Shown here: positions 26,475 through 37,239 of the stretch, one piece after another | Layout: each line of letters opens with the position of its first letter | Position numbering within the stretch: position 1 is the stretch's first letter | NCBI GenBank assembly: GCA_025526935.1 | Contig: JAHLKD010000031.1 | Span: forward strand, 124,001 to 188,000 | DNA length: 64,000 nt | Direction of reading: 5' to 3' | Origin: Cladochytrium replicatum | Taxonomy: Eukaryota > Chytridiomycota > Chytridiomycetes > Cladochytriales > Cladochytriaceae | Notes under the pieces: model-generated | The model's input: the letters and a program-made list of their open reading frames with translations, nothing else | Database searches by the model: none | Told to the model about the DNA's origin: nothing | Position numbers and translations under genes: made by a program

Positions 26475-26650
26475 AGTCACTTCTGTATGATTCACCAAAT
26501 AACATGCTATCTCCAGCCAGTCACTTCTGTATGATTCACCAAATAACATGCTATCTCCAGCCAGTCACTTCTGCATGATTCACCAAATAGCATGCTATCT
26601 ACAGCCAGTAACTTCTGTATGATTCACCAAATAACATGCTATCTACATAC
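26475..26650. repeat. four tandem copies of a 44-bp unit
   Basis: Units start at 26475, 26519, 26563 and 26607, each beginning AGTMACTTCTG and containing TGATTCACCAAATA. Copies 1 and 2 are identical; copies 3 and 4 carry a few substitutions. The first unit coincides with the end of the NB-ARC-like coding signal, so the array appears to have grown out of coding sequence. There are no spacers. Confidence 0.95.
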
Positions 26651-26922
26651 CCGCTTATTCCGCAAGTCGTATCGTCAGTGTCGTTGCCGTCCGCCCGACC
26701 GAAGTTATTCCAAATACCATTGAAGTCACTTCTCAATATATTTCCCAAGAAAGTCGACAGTCAGTTTGAAAGCCCAAAGATCCATTAGGAAAAGTTCTTC
26801 TAGGAGTCAGTGAAAACATAGACTCAAGGCGCCACGTCCTTGTCCCCTAGGGTACAGTGGCGCATGGGCAGTGTGTGAAGAAAATAGTGTGGCTGTGGGA
26901 CAGCTCCCCAAGCAACTTCATT

Positions 26923-27402
26923 ATGGTAAAGAATACATGGCGAGAATGGCCGGAGGGGATGTCGGTTGATGGGGACGACAGCGATGCTGTGAATGCGCTG
27001 TGAGAGAGAGAGGGATTTCTTCATGTGAAAATGTGAAAGGTGTTTCAACTGGGCGAATGGTCGGCTGACTGTGGTATCGTTCTCGTAGGGAAAAGTTCAC
27101 GGATCTCTCGCACGTGCCGGTAAGGTCAAGGGCCAGACACCCAAAGTCGCAAAGGCTGAGGACAAGAAGAAGAAGAGGACCGGTAGGAGACGACTGATGT
27201 GCGGGAAGAGGATGTTGTTTAGGCTGACGTAATGGGCTTAAAGGTCGCGCCAAGAAGCGCATTCTCTACACCCGCCGCTTCGTGAACGCTGTTGCCACCT
27301 TCGGAAAGAGGAGGGTACGTCGAGGGAAGTTTTAGGGACGGCAGCTCTTTTTGACATGTGTTTTCTGGTTTTTAGATGAACCCTTCCCCCAACAGCAAGT
27401 AA
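26923..27402 (+). CDS. RPS30: 40S ribosomal protein eS30
   Basis: Four exons: join(26923..26925,27089..27182,27244..27314,27376..27402), 65 codons (64 aa). The protein starts [20 protein letters not shown] after Met and ends [12 protein letters not shown], the conserved highly basic eS30 sequence. It is a small-subunit protein near the decoding centre. The first coding exon is only the ATG. The glycine codon GGA begins exon 2, and intron 1 (163 bp) is the longest intron in the window. There is no ubiquitin-like FUBI part as in animal FAU. An alternative with a longer first exon is excluded because GTAAAG follows the ATG directly. Very strong assignment. Confidence 0.95.
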
Positions 27403-27826
27403 ACAAACTCCTGGTTGACCATGGGGAGCTGAATGTCGGGGGGACTGTGGTTTCTCTGTGTTTGCCTCTCTTGAACACACTCTCGCGCACAAACATTTGT
27501 ATTGTTTTACATACAAACCATCTCCACCTCACCGAGTTCCTGCAATTTGATACCCATTTTCGGGACTACCTGCTCTATCGCCATGAGTGGTTCTGTGGAA
27601 CCCAAACGCAAGTTTTTTTCACTTAGAGCGTCATGATTGCTCCACACGCTTTTGAGTTGTAAAGACTTGCGAGATTGATTGGGGTACTACCGCTTACGGT
27701 CCTTGCAAAAGGCTGTCCGGTAGTCCGCATCCGTGTTCGGTTTTGTCAACTGGCGTCGCTATTCCTCCATGCGGTGTCAGTCTAGAGACCGAGGGACAAA
27801 CTTATTCATCATTGTCAAATTTCTGT
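27403..27826. other. convergent 3' flanks
   Basis: This lies between the eS30 stop and the stop of the minus-strand TIM-barrel gene. It should hold both 3' UTRs and terminators. No gene is seen. Confidence 0.5.
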
Positions 27827-28826
27827 CTATTTGAATAGATTCTTGAGCCTTGACATTTCCGTCGCAACCACTTCTTCAACACGCACTTCCTGGGGGGATC
27901 CCTTTGATTGTCCTCCAAGAAAAACTACGCTCGGAACAAAATACCCATCCTCTCTAGGTCCATATTCCGGTGTGACAGTCAGGTGTCCTCTCTTCTGAAC
28001 CCACTCTGATTTCCACACGTCCAACCACACCTTCTCAAACGGTGCTCTGGCACTCTGATCCTCAAGCAACTCCACAGCCTGAGCTCTCTGCGCCGTTCCA
28101 ACCCTCGCGTGGACATGCCTCGTCCTCTCCACCACGAGCCGCATCAGCGCCTCAACACGCGGGTCATTCCCTTGGTCCACCAGCAACCGCTCACAAACCA
28201 CAAACCAGTGTGAAATGTCGAGGGTGATGTTAAGATTAGGGAAAGACCTGAAGAGCGGGATGCATCCAAAAGGGTTCGAGAGGATACGGCCGCGGTGGGT
28301 CTCGTGCGACACTGGGATGTGCGAGGGCACAATGGAGGCAATGAGGGGCAGGGCCAGGGAGAAGTAGGAGTGGGATTCGAGGGATGAGAAAGTGTCGGAG
28401 CCGCCGTGGACGTTGATGTGAACGAGGCGGGGGCCGAGAGTGATGGCAGCTTCCAGTTGGGTGCGGAGGAGCGAGAGGTGGGACGCCACGGCTGGGGTGG
28501 GATGGTTTTCGGCTTGTTTGTTGTCGTCAGGGAATTCGGAAGGTTCGGGTGGGCATTCGCCAATGTAGTCGACCCAGCCGGTGTAGACGCCGACGATCAG
28601 GCTTTAGAGCACATCAGCAAAGTGTTCCAAGCTGTGCGCTGGACACAACTCACCTGAGATCGTACTTGTCGAGCAATGATAGGAACTTTTGTTGTTTGTT
28701 CGGATAACCAACGTCAGAAAGTGACGCCTCGATTCCCGAGAACCCTTGTGATTTCAACCGTGGAAGCAGCTCCTCCCATGGGGCAGTTGTCCCCCATAAT
28801 GCATGGAAGAACGCCGCAGACGGCAT
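27827..28826 (-). CDS. sugar-phosphate isomerase/epimerase-like TIM-barrel protein
   Basis: Two exons: complement(join(27827..28601,28654..28826)), 315 aa, start at the ATG at 28826. The fold signals of the AP-endonuclease-2/xylose-isomerase-like TIM barrel are present: FSGIEASLSD (strand with the first metal-side Glu), HINVHGGSD, SHETHRGR, LDISHWFVVCE and HARVG. The acidic and His residues that bind a divalent metal in this superfamily (Glu, Glu, Asp-His, His) are in place. The substrate is unknown; relatives include hydroxypyruvate isomerase and inosose or ketose epimerases. It is cytosolic by the absence of any targeting signal. It is convergent with the eS30 gene. Confidence 0.8.
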
Positions 28827-29283
28827 CAACCACACCTAAGCGTGCAAGCCACCAGCACAAAGTTGACTCAAAGAGTTTACGAGACTATAATAAGGACAAC
28901 AATTCGGCGTTTACAGTAGCGTTCTTTGATTACTAAAAACAACGAATGTCTGCAGGAACATTGCCATAATCCATCAACAACCATTCGAAGAAGAGGGTCT
29001 AAATCAAGCATGGCACCCGAGTTCCTGTAGGCACCGCCCGAGAGCGGTGAATTGGTCTTCTTTTAAGCACTGGACGGCTCGGCCATCTCATGGATCTCCC
29101 GAAAGCAGCGAACTGCAGGGGCACATCATGTTGGCCGGTGCTTTTGAAGTGAAAGTTTCTTCCGGCATTCAAGTGGGACTGGACCCTTGCTTATAAAGTG
29201 ATTTTAGTGTGGCTGTGGCAAATGAGGAGAAACGGCTCATGTGACCGTCGACTTGTCTGAGCCTCGCGTTCGTGTATCACAGA
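28827..29283. other. divergent promoter region
   Basis: About 457 bp lie between the minus-strand TIM-barrel gene and the plus-strand methyltransferase-like gene. No coding signal or clear motif is seen. Confidence 0.4.
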
Positions 29284-31243
29284 ATGCTGGCGAGTCCTGA
29301 TGAGCAGGATCCACAGGCAGGTTCGCCGCCCCCCACTATACCACAAAACGACACGTTCAAGAACCTTACGCTGGAGGAGTGTAAAACCCGTATCCTCACC
29401 GAAGAACGCTCATTCTCATCCTTCGTCGTGATCGGCGGAGCCCTCCACAGCATCTACTACGAGAATCATCTCATCAAAAACCAGCGCGAATTTCTAGACT
29501 GGACCAAAGCGAACCTCGGCTTCTCGAAATCCACGACGTACGAATACATCATCTCGTATCGCGTGTATAGGGACATCGCAGCGAAACTGCCCACGGGTTT
29601 CTTCCCGCCCGTGTACCAGTCACACTGCCAGCTTCTCTCGAGAGTTCCGAGTGAATTTCTTGTCGAGACGTGGATGGATATCTGCAAGTGCGCGCCGAAC
29701 GGGACTGTGACAACGTTGTACTTGGAAGATTACCTGGAAGCCAAGAATTTGCTCGGGAAATGCGGGAAGGATGATCGGCGACGTAGGCGGAGGAGGTCTT
29801 TGGACGATGAGGAACTGGAGCTGTATCAGAGAGAGGAATCACCTGGGCATTCCGGATTCGAAGTCTGTGATCCGCTGGGGCACTGGCTTTCCGATCCCAC
29901 GCCAACATTCCATCTGAGCACTTTGGTCGGATCTTCGTTGAAGAACGAGCCCAGCTCCCGTCGCTCCCTCGCTACACATCCACCTGCCATTATCACCACG
30001 AACTCCAACCCGATCTTTAACTTTCCATCGTCTGCCGCGGGACACCTTACATCCAGCTCCAGCAGCTCACTGCCCACGCTCTGCTCTCCGCTAGACATTT
30101 CAGCAGGAATGGCCACAGCTTTCACGCATCCTCAATCAGCCGCATCCCTTAGCGCACAGGCGAGTTCCTCAAATCTGAGCCTCCACTTTCGCGTCCCGAT
30201 CGCACCCCCACGTCCGTCGTTCATAGATGCCCCTGATGCAAGATGGCTTCCGTTCGATACTCGATTGATCTTCGAGCTAGGGCGTGCGGTCGTGCCGGGA
30301 GGAGAGTTTGATTTGATTCACAATACATTGGAGAGGTTGGACGCTCTGTGTGGCGACGTTGGACAGCAGCAACATCAGCAGTCGCAGTGGTACGGACGTG
30401 TCTGGATCAACTTGACGAGCTTGCGACCATTATCCACGTTTCCGGAGGGAGTATCGGACGGAGGGCTGGAACTTATGCTTCAAGTCATATTTACAAAGTA
30501 TGCAAACAAGGAGTTTGTTGGTATGTATCAGCGATACTAAGCGTTTTAGCAAAATTGATGAGGTGCGTGGGGTTATAGAAGGGTTGTTTTTGATTCGAGC
30601 CGAGTTTGGTGCAGATTGGTTCACACCAATCCTTCAACACCCACACTGCATCCTGCGACATAATTGGGCAAGCCTCTCCCCATCCCCATCTGTGGAATTC
30701 AACAAGAGCGAGCCCCCTAACTTGAAGCGCCAGAAACGGAGTCCTGATATCCCATCTCGGATGCTCCAGTCGCAGGACTCGTTTGTGGTGTTCTACCTCG
30801 GCTCAGCAGTACAAGATTTTTGCTCTGTATATCGATCGGTTGGATTGGTACCTGGAGTGAATAGCTGGTATGGAAATTTGTATCACTTCAAACGGCTCGT
30901 TGCTGACAAGCGCTCAAGGTGCTCGTCAACCACCTACATGAACAACTTGAGCAATCTCTCACTCGCAGTGCTTACCGATCCGCTACGAGCATCACCTCTT
31001 GTGTCGCCAATAACCCCACCTTTGCTTTCCCATTATCAGATTGCAAATCCTCATGTCCACAATCAACATCTTCTTCACCAACCTGTGATGGGTGCTGCTA
31101 CGGCAAAAACCCATCCCGGAGATTTTGCTCACTCTAGTCTGACCCTTCTGTCATACGCTTGCAATACTGGCCCCGCTTTGACATTCCCATGCAAGGTTCC
31201 TGTTGTACCAAATCAATCTTCAGACAGTTTCGGATTTGTCTAG
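29284..31243 (+). CDS. phage-type DNA N6-adenine methyltransferase-like protein, catalytic motif degenerate
   Basis: Two exons: join(29284..30497,30550..31243), 636 codons (635 aa). The 52-bp intron has a TACTAAG branch site. Residues about 30-165 resemble the helical N-terminal domain found on phage and bacterial DNA-modifying proteins: an invariant-looking LGFSKSTTYEYI, then LPTGFFPPVYQSHCQLLSRVP and a helix ending in a YLEDYLE segment. A Ser-rich linker follows. The C-terminal half tracks phage Dam-like enzymes: WLPFDTRLIFELGRAV, GEFDLI, WYGRVWINLTSL where enzymes have W-x-G-x-VWxNPPY, IEGLFLIRAEFGADWFTPIL with HPHCILRHN, and DSFVVFYLGS with a trailing FCSVYRSVGLVPG. The NPPY/DPPY catalytic tetrapeptide reads NLTS here, so methyl transfer is doubtful; DNA or RNA binding may remain. 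Gene structure is firm; the family assignment is by pattern only. Confidence 0.65.
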
Positions 31244-33067
31244 AATGTTACTGTCCCCAATATAGAAATGTCCGGCTGATATAATCGAACAATGGTATTT
31301 TGAACCACAGATTGAAATAATTACCTACCAGTGGCGGCTTACCATTCATTCTTGACATTAGTCAAACAAGCATGCGTCCGACCGTTTCGAATGTTTATTT
31401 GGACAGTTCGGACGAGGATAAATTGACTTATCATCGAATGATCGATAGCATCAACGTCATTTGTTCAATCGAGACGAGCATGTGGTAATGTGTATTGTTG
31501 GATACGTTCTTTCTTTTTAAGTGTGATTGGAAATTGTACACTCCAAGTGGAAAACATGCATGGCAACAGCATGTTGGGCAGTTGAATACAGATAACAGTG
31601 GCGGATTTTCGAACGGAAAAGTGAAAATATAGAAAATTCTCCGCTCCAAGTTACAAGTGCCGGCCAAACGCCTGCAGTTGAACGAGGAAGTAGAAGAATT
31701 CTCGAATGTCGAGTGATCAAGCAACAAACAGGAAAGAACAAGATCTCCGCTCCAAGTTAAGCGTGAGGTCACATAAGCAATCTCAGGCGTGACTTAGTAG
31801 CGAGTCTTATTGTTCGGCCGAGGGAAGGAAATGCAAAGAATAGGAGAGCGATGCTAAAACCACATATTGTGTTGAGTGACAGAGAATCTATCAGTCGGCC
31901 AATGATGCGGTTTTTGCATCTTGTCAAAGTGAAAATGACATGGACATCAATGACGTGCTAAAACTCACACAATGCATCGCATGAACAAGCAGTTGAGTGA
32001 AGATCCCATGGGTTCAGGCGGTCATCATGTGGATTTTTGCGCGAAGGTGAACGATTGTTGAAGTGTGGAACAAAATGGTGCCGAAACCCCTAGTTTGCTT
32101 CGAGTGGCCAGATCAGAGTTGTATCGCTAGGGAGTCACTCGGCAACCATGCGGTCAAACGAAGGGTTTTTGCACTGAAGATGCTGGAACCGTAACTGTTG
32201 ACTGGTGGGGTGTTGGTTGGATGATGTGGAGAGTTGGCTGGGGACGAGGCATTTATAAGGTCGCTCACAAGGAGTGGGATTCGGCGCGTAGCACGCCCGA
32301 GGCTTACATGGTGGCTTGGTTGGTTTGTGCACATCTCGGGCCAGTCATGGCCAGGTGGGGAGGGACCGTGCACGACTGATCAAATGGGCCCGTGCACGGA
32401 AGAAATGACGGTAGTATCTGGAAGGAGCGAGAATGAGAGAATGACGGTGGAGTGAAGAGAAACTCGGTGATCGTGATTGGAGGATATGTGATCGATCTGA
32501 ATCAACAAAGTGGCACTGGAAGGTAGCAAGATAAATCCGAACTCCGACCATAATGAAGCTGATGTGATGTGATGTGATGTTGTAGATGTCCTGTCTCTTC
32601 CACCTGCAACCACGGATCGGGGTCGTGTGAACCTCACATGTTAAAGCGCACATGATAGTTAAGATCAGTCGGACTTCTTGAAAAACACAGTCCTGAGACT
32701 GTTCACCTCGTTTATCAGAAACCTTGAAGTATCGCCACCACTCGGGAGGGAGCAGAATATTAGGCGGGCAGGAGGCTGGAATTTATCATATGGGCCATGC
32801 ATTATTGTAATCTTTCGAGAGTCCCGAAGCTCGAAGCTCGTTGCATCAACATTCGTCCCGTCCAAACATGTTGCTGTTGTTGCAAAGGGGGCGACTTATG
32901 TTCCAATTGCTTTGTGGTGCGCCACTGAAACGCCTTCGATAGGAATAAATTTCCACACAGACCGGCCAAAAGGTACGAGACATTCATCGAACAGAGGATA
33001 CAGAGAGAGTATTTTCTAAGCTGGTCTTAAATCTCTGCTCCTCTTCATTCGATTGATTTACCTCCAG
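31244..33067. other. 1.8-kb gene-free region
   Basis: No exon chain is convincing on either strand. A GATGT pentanucleotide repeat (four perfect copies) lies at 32561-32580. The final 100 bp, pyrimidine-rich with CAG just before the ATG at 33068, is probably 5' UTR or an upstream non-coding exon end of the next gene. Confidence 0.45.
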
Positions 33068-34753
33068 ATGGACACTGTCCCTGATACCGACTCTCTTACT
33101 GCCTACGGCGAGGACGACACAATCACGGACGAGTTCACTCGCATCTCAACCGGTCGTCGAATGTCGTTCTTTGTATGCACTCATCATCCATCCAGTTATT
33201 TTCCGTCGCTCAATCCATAATATTCTCGGATGTGTTCTGTCGCTTTGTAGAAACCACGGACTGCCTCACGTCAGAGAAGCTCGACCACAGCAGCCGAGTC
33301 TGCAAGGGATACAGATGACGAAAACCCTTTCGGTTCGACCTCGTCAGTGAGCAACGGTCACAGGGACAGTGAAGGTCTTACCGTCCCGGCGATGCACCGC
33401 ACACGTTCAAACGGCCACTTTGGCAGCATTGAGCGTTTGCGTGGTCGGAGGCCTTCTGCATCTCCTGCTGGAGGTCACATGGATGAAGAAGCACAGATGA
33501 GGATCGCTACCGTAAGTAAAAAATGGAACCTATTGTTCTTAATTTTAATATAGTTTCCTTCACTAGCTTGAAGACGCTTTGCGAAGGGCAGAGGGTCAAT
33601 GCAATCATCTCCAGGAACAAACTGAACTATGGCGAAAGGTGCGTAGCCCAATTGTTTTTTGACTTACTTAGTATCTAACTTCTTGAATAGAAATGCATGG
33701 ATTACGAGGAAACCACTGACACGTTGCGAGCCGATGTGGACAGTGCAAATTTGAATTTGCAACAGCTTCACGAAGAGCTTGCTAAACTTGACGCCAAGCT
33801 TAACCAAGCTGAGAAGGAAAAGGCAGATTTGCGCAAGCGTTTGGAAAGGGACACCCAAATTCAGACCACCCTTGCGGACAAGGGCTCATCGCTTGAGGAG
33901 CTTGTGGCATCACTCCGCTCGCAAATGGCGGATGTGGATGGTAATTTTACCGGACAGTGAATTTTACACCAAGCTCATGATCTGTAACAGATGAACTCGA
34001 GAACGCAAGGCTCGAGCTTGCTGACGCGACTAAACGTCTCATTGACGGCGACAAACGCCACGATGCGCACGTTGTGGTCATCCGAATGCTGGAGAAAGAC
34101 TTGAATGATGTATGATTTTTGTTCCCAACCTTTTTCTTCTTCTGACAGGCACTTTCTTCAGTACAAGAAGAGGGTCGAGGAGCTTCAAAATCAGGTTGAT
34201 TACGAACGAAGGAAGCGTGAAGGCGGTGGGGAGCACGAGGACGGCTCGGAAGCTCGTCTTGGCGTCGAGCAATACATCTCGATCATCGAGGAGCTCCGCA
34301 GCGAGAATGTGGAACTAAGCGACCAAAACCGTATACTTTTGGAAGAAATCGACTCGTTCCGCGTGATGATTTCGGTCCGCGGACGATCGGCGACGAACAT
34401 GTCTCTGGGCACACCTGAGGGTGCTTCGACGCCCAACAACACACCTTGGGAGCTTTTGGAAGAGAGCGCGGCGGCACGTAAAGAGCGTAGGCTACGGAAC
34501 CCGCCTCCGCGTGTGTCGAGCGCGGTCAGCTTGCCCAACGCCCCTGGCGGCTCACTTTCCACTGAGTTGCTTAAAACCAAACACAGGAAAGCTGAACAAA
34601 CTGAATTGGAGAGTGAGTTGGATCAAATTAACAAACACTCGCAGAAATTCATGACGTTATTTCCTACCAGAACTCCGCGAAGAGAACCGTGCGCTTGTGA
34701 CTTACATTGTATCAACTCTAGACTCGGTGACGAAGCTCGCTGCGAGCAAATGA
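33068..34753 (+). CDS. coiled-coil protein of 446 residues, function unknown
   Basis: Seven exons: join(33068..33172,33251..33511,33567..33638,33691..33940,33991..34109,34162..34612,34671..34753), 447 codons. Residues 1-115 are polar and disordered. From about residue 120 to 310 the protein is a long coiled coil rich in Leu, Glu, Lys and Arg (LHEELAKLDAKLNQAEKEK; VEQYISIIEELRSENVELS). A Ser/Pro region (SLGTPEGASTPNNTP) follows, then a final helix LREENRALVTYIVSTL. Such proteins are scaffolds or tethers; no specific family is claimed. The reading frame ends at a TGA (34751-34753), but the same frame stays open for another 239 codons after it (see next entry), so the true C terminus is uncertain. 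Confidence 0.7.
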
Positions 34754-34855
34754 GGCCTTGCCACCGGCCGACGACTACTAGCATACCATGGGAGTCTGGG
34801 AGGTGGGAGTGAGGGACGGTTGCTGGGGGGAAAGGCGAGGAGGAGACTTTCAGCG

Positions 34856-35470
34856 ATGGCGACGACGAGAGTGGTTACAGCACGACTGACGGAGGATGAA
34901 ATTGTTATGAGAGCTTTGGCGATGCGGCGGCGGTATTCTGAGACAGCGAAGAGTGTGGTTGCGAGGAGGTTAGTTGAAGTGGACGAGGTGGAGCGGATGG
35001 GGACCATTGAGAGGATCGGGACTGTGAAGGAGGAAAAAGAGAGGGAGAGGCGAGTTCAGAGGGCGTGGGGGATCGAGTCAGCGGGGATCATGGCGTATGG
35101 GTTGCTTGTGGGTTTTGGGTTGATCGAAACGGACACCGAGACGCTTACAAGGGTCAACGCGTTGATGCTGGATGGACGAGTGCAGACTGGTTCGCTTCGG
35201 CTTCTGGAGCGGGCGACCGAGGAGGATAGGGGTGGTGGAGGTGGGTTCGATGGGGTCCAGTTGGCATTTGTGGCCGTTGGAGGCGGGGTGGGTGCTTTGA
35301 TGGGGAGTGGTCGGCAAGGGGAGGAAGATGTTTCGTCATCGGCTGTGATTGTCTTGTTGTTGAGGTTGGTGCATCGCCAGGCGGGTATGCCTGTGGTTGT
35401 CGCGTGGTGGCTAGTTATGATGTGGTTGTATGTGGTTGCGAACGCGCTGTTGTTGGGGGTTGAAAGATAA
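34856..35470 (+). CDS. open frame in phase with the coiled-coil gene, possible C-terminal part
   Basis: From the TGA at 34751 the same frame is open to the TAA near 35468; the first ATG is at 34856 (204 aa). The sequence has Arg/Glu-rich parts (VMRALAMRRRYSETAK) and ends in a strongly hydrophobic segment VVVAWWLVMMWLYVVANALL six residues before the stop, the layout of a tail anchor. Adjacent frames also look protein-like in places (for example FSDGDDESGYSTTDGG at about 34850-34895). This could mean an undetected frameshift or intron. It may be a separate small gene, the natural C terminus of the coiled-coil protein, or chance in a purine-rich strand. Confidence 0.3.
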   Translation: MATTRVVTARLTEDEIVMRALAMRRRYSETAKSVVARRLVEVDEVERMGTIERIGTVKEEKERERRVQRAWGIESAGIMAYGLLVGFGLIETDTETLTRVNALMLDGRVQTGSLRLLERATEEDRGGGGGFDGVQLAFVAVGGGVGALMGSGRQGEEDVSSSAVIVLLLRLVHRQAGMPVVVAWWLVMMWLYVVANALLLGVER

Positions 35471-35782
35471 TATTTTGCGTGCGGTTCTCTTCCCCGTTTC
35501 TTGTGCTATTTTTTCTTCCTTTCGCATCGCTTTCGTGTTTCTTTGCTTTCGTTATTTCCTTCCCTCAGTATTCATGTTTGCTTTTTGGGTCCAATACAAA
35601 CATGGGTATGATTTCTCTTTTTACTTCGTTTTCCTATTTCCCGATTTTTGCAAACTTAGAGCTTTTAGCCAGGAGTTTAGTCTGTGGCCTCTTGGACTGA
35701 ATCGATCCTCGCTTTCCATTCTGGAGTGCTATTTTGAGTTTTCCTTTCTTGTTTTTATCACACTTAAGCGTCGACCTGTGAT

Positions 35783-35922
35783 TCTCAATGGCTCCGATGG
35801 CTCTGAGACTGGTTAAACAATCAGCTTGCCCCATTTTTCAGACGCTTGTACCTCTCAATGGCTCCGATGGCTCTGAGACTGGTTAAACAATCAGCTTGCC
35901 CCATTTTTCAGACGCTTGTACC
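35783..35922. repeat. perfect 70-bp tandem duplication
   Basis: The 70 bp at 35783-35852 recur without a mismatch at 35853-35922 (each starts TCTCAATGGCTCCGATGG). Perfect identity implies a recent duplication. It lies in the 3' flank of the coiled-coil region and contains no gene. Confidence 0.95.
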
Positions 35923-37239
35923 TCATCTTTTTATTTCAAGTATGTAATTGTAAAAACACAAAAAGAACTTTTTTGAATTTTGATCCTTCAAATGTGATCC
36001 TTCAGATGATTTGAACTTTCCATCAGTCAAAGAAGCCGCGACGTCAGGTGCTACAAACAACAGCAAGACTATACCATCGCCCACTGTCTATGTGTACGAT
36101 TGTGTCAGCATTCTATCAAGGCAGATTTGGTTCTCCATTCGACCTTCATGAATTGAGTCGCTTCACATCAGACTTTTTCCATTGGAATTTCGTTTGTTCG
36201 CAACGTTCTTTTTTGGCAACTTAGCCGACGAGGCTGTCACGCTCAGGACATCTATGTGTACTACATCAATGAATGCCCAGGGTCATGGGAACGACATCTT
36301 GGCCCGGAAAATGCCTACGAAACAACATTAAGACGACGGATGTTTGAAGGTTTATGATCATTAGAGTACTAGGTATGTAATGCGTACTTACTAAGGATCT
36401 GTGGTTTGACATTATGACAAGGTCAACAGCAACAGCCAACATACCAGCGGCATGGACCTTGTAGGCGGAAGAGGAAGCGCTCGAAGGTCGAGCACGGGAC
36501 GATGGAGTAGACGAGTTAATGAATTTGATTGTATTTCAATGATTAGCTCCTGGGATCCTACTGGATTCGGTATCAATTTGGCAGAATCGTTGTTGGTCAG
36601 TACTTCAAAGTTACGTCCAGCCAGAGGAGTGCGGACGTTGCTTAAATGATTGCATTTTCAGTCGATGGTGAGGAACGTTGCATCCATATACAGCTGATTC
36701 CTAATGGGCATGATTCTGTAGGCATCATGGGGTTGATCGAGTTTTGACCGGTCCACCCAATAACAGTGTGCAATTTCACATACCCAAGCAAGCAGCTTCC
36801 ACCTAGCGGGTTTGCATTATTTGAATACTAAAATCAGTAGAAGCGCCTCAGACTCATCAGCACTACTCCTCAAATGCAGTGAACCGTCTTTGGTCAAATG
36901 AGTACCGAATGTCCATTAACACTATGGACAACCAATCGAGAATTTTGGCTTTGCACTTTTGCACATCTGTATGTCCTCATCCACACAGGCGTATTCACAT
37001 TTGGTTCAATGACATGATCACTGAGTGTAGAGGGTTGCACTCATTCCTTAGGCTGACAATGCGGAAAAGTTACATCTGAACATTTCTTGACCCTCCAATT
37101 GGTCTAGTCATTGCATCAATTGAACACCTTATTCTGGGGACAGATTTCATTTATCCACAAAACACTGTATTGGAATCTTTCTCGCTGTAATACCGAGATA
37201 TATCATAGTGGTGGTACTGGTGAGCGTGGCAAAACTTTA
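35923..37239. other. gene-free region
   Basis: Only short open frames are present, with no motif. It lies between the 70-bp duplication and decayed coding sequence. Confidence 0.4.

Noticed and set aside
26475-26650. CRISPR-like array
   Set aside because: The 44-bp units abut directly with no unique spacers, and the genome is eukaryotic. It is a plain tandem repeat.
34782-34840. An extra intron (34727-34781) that would remove the TGA after the coiled coil
   Set aside because: The length and splice sites fit, but the phase leads into a frame that soon stops rather than into the 239-codon frame.
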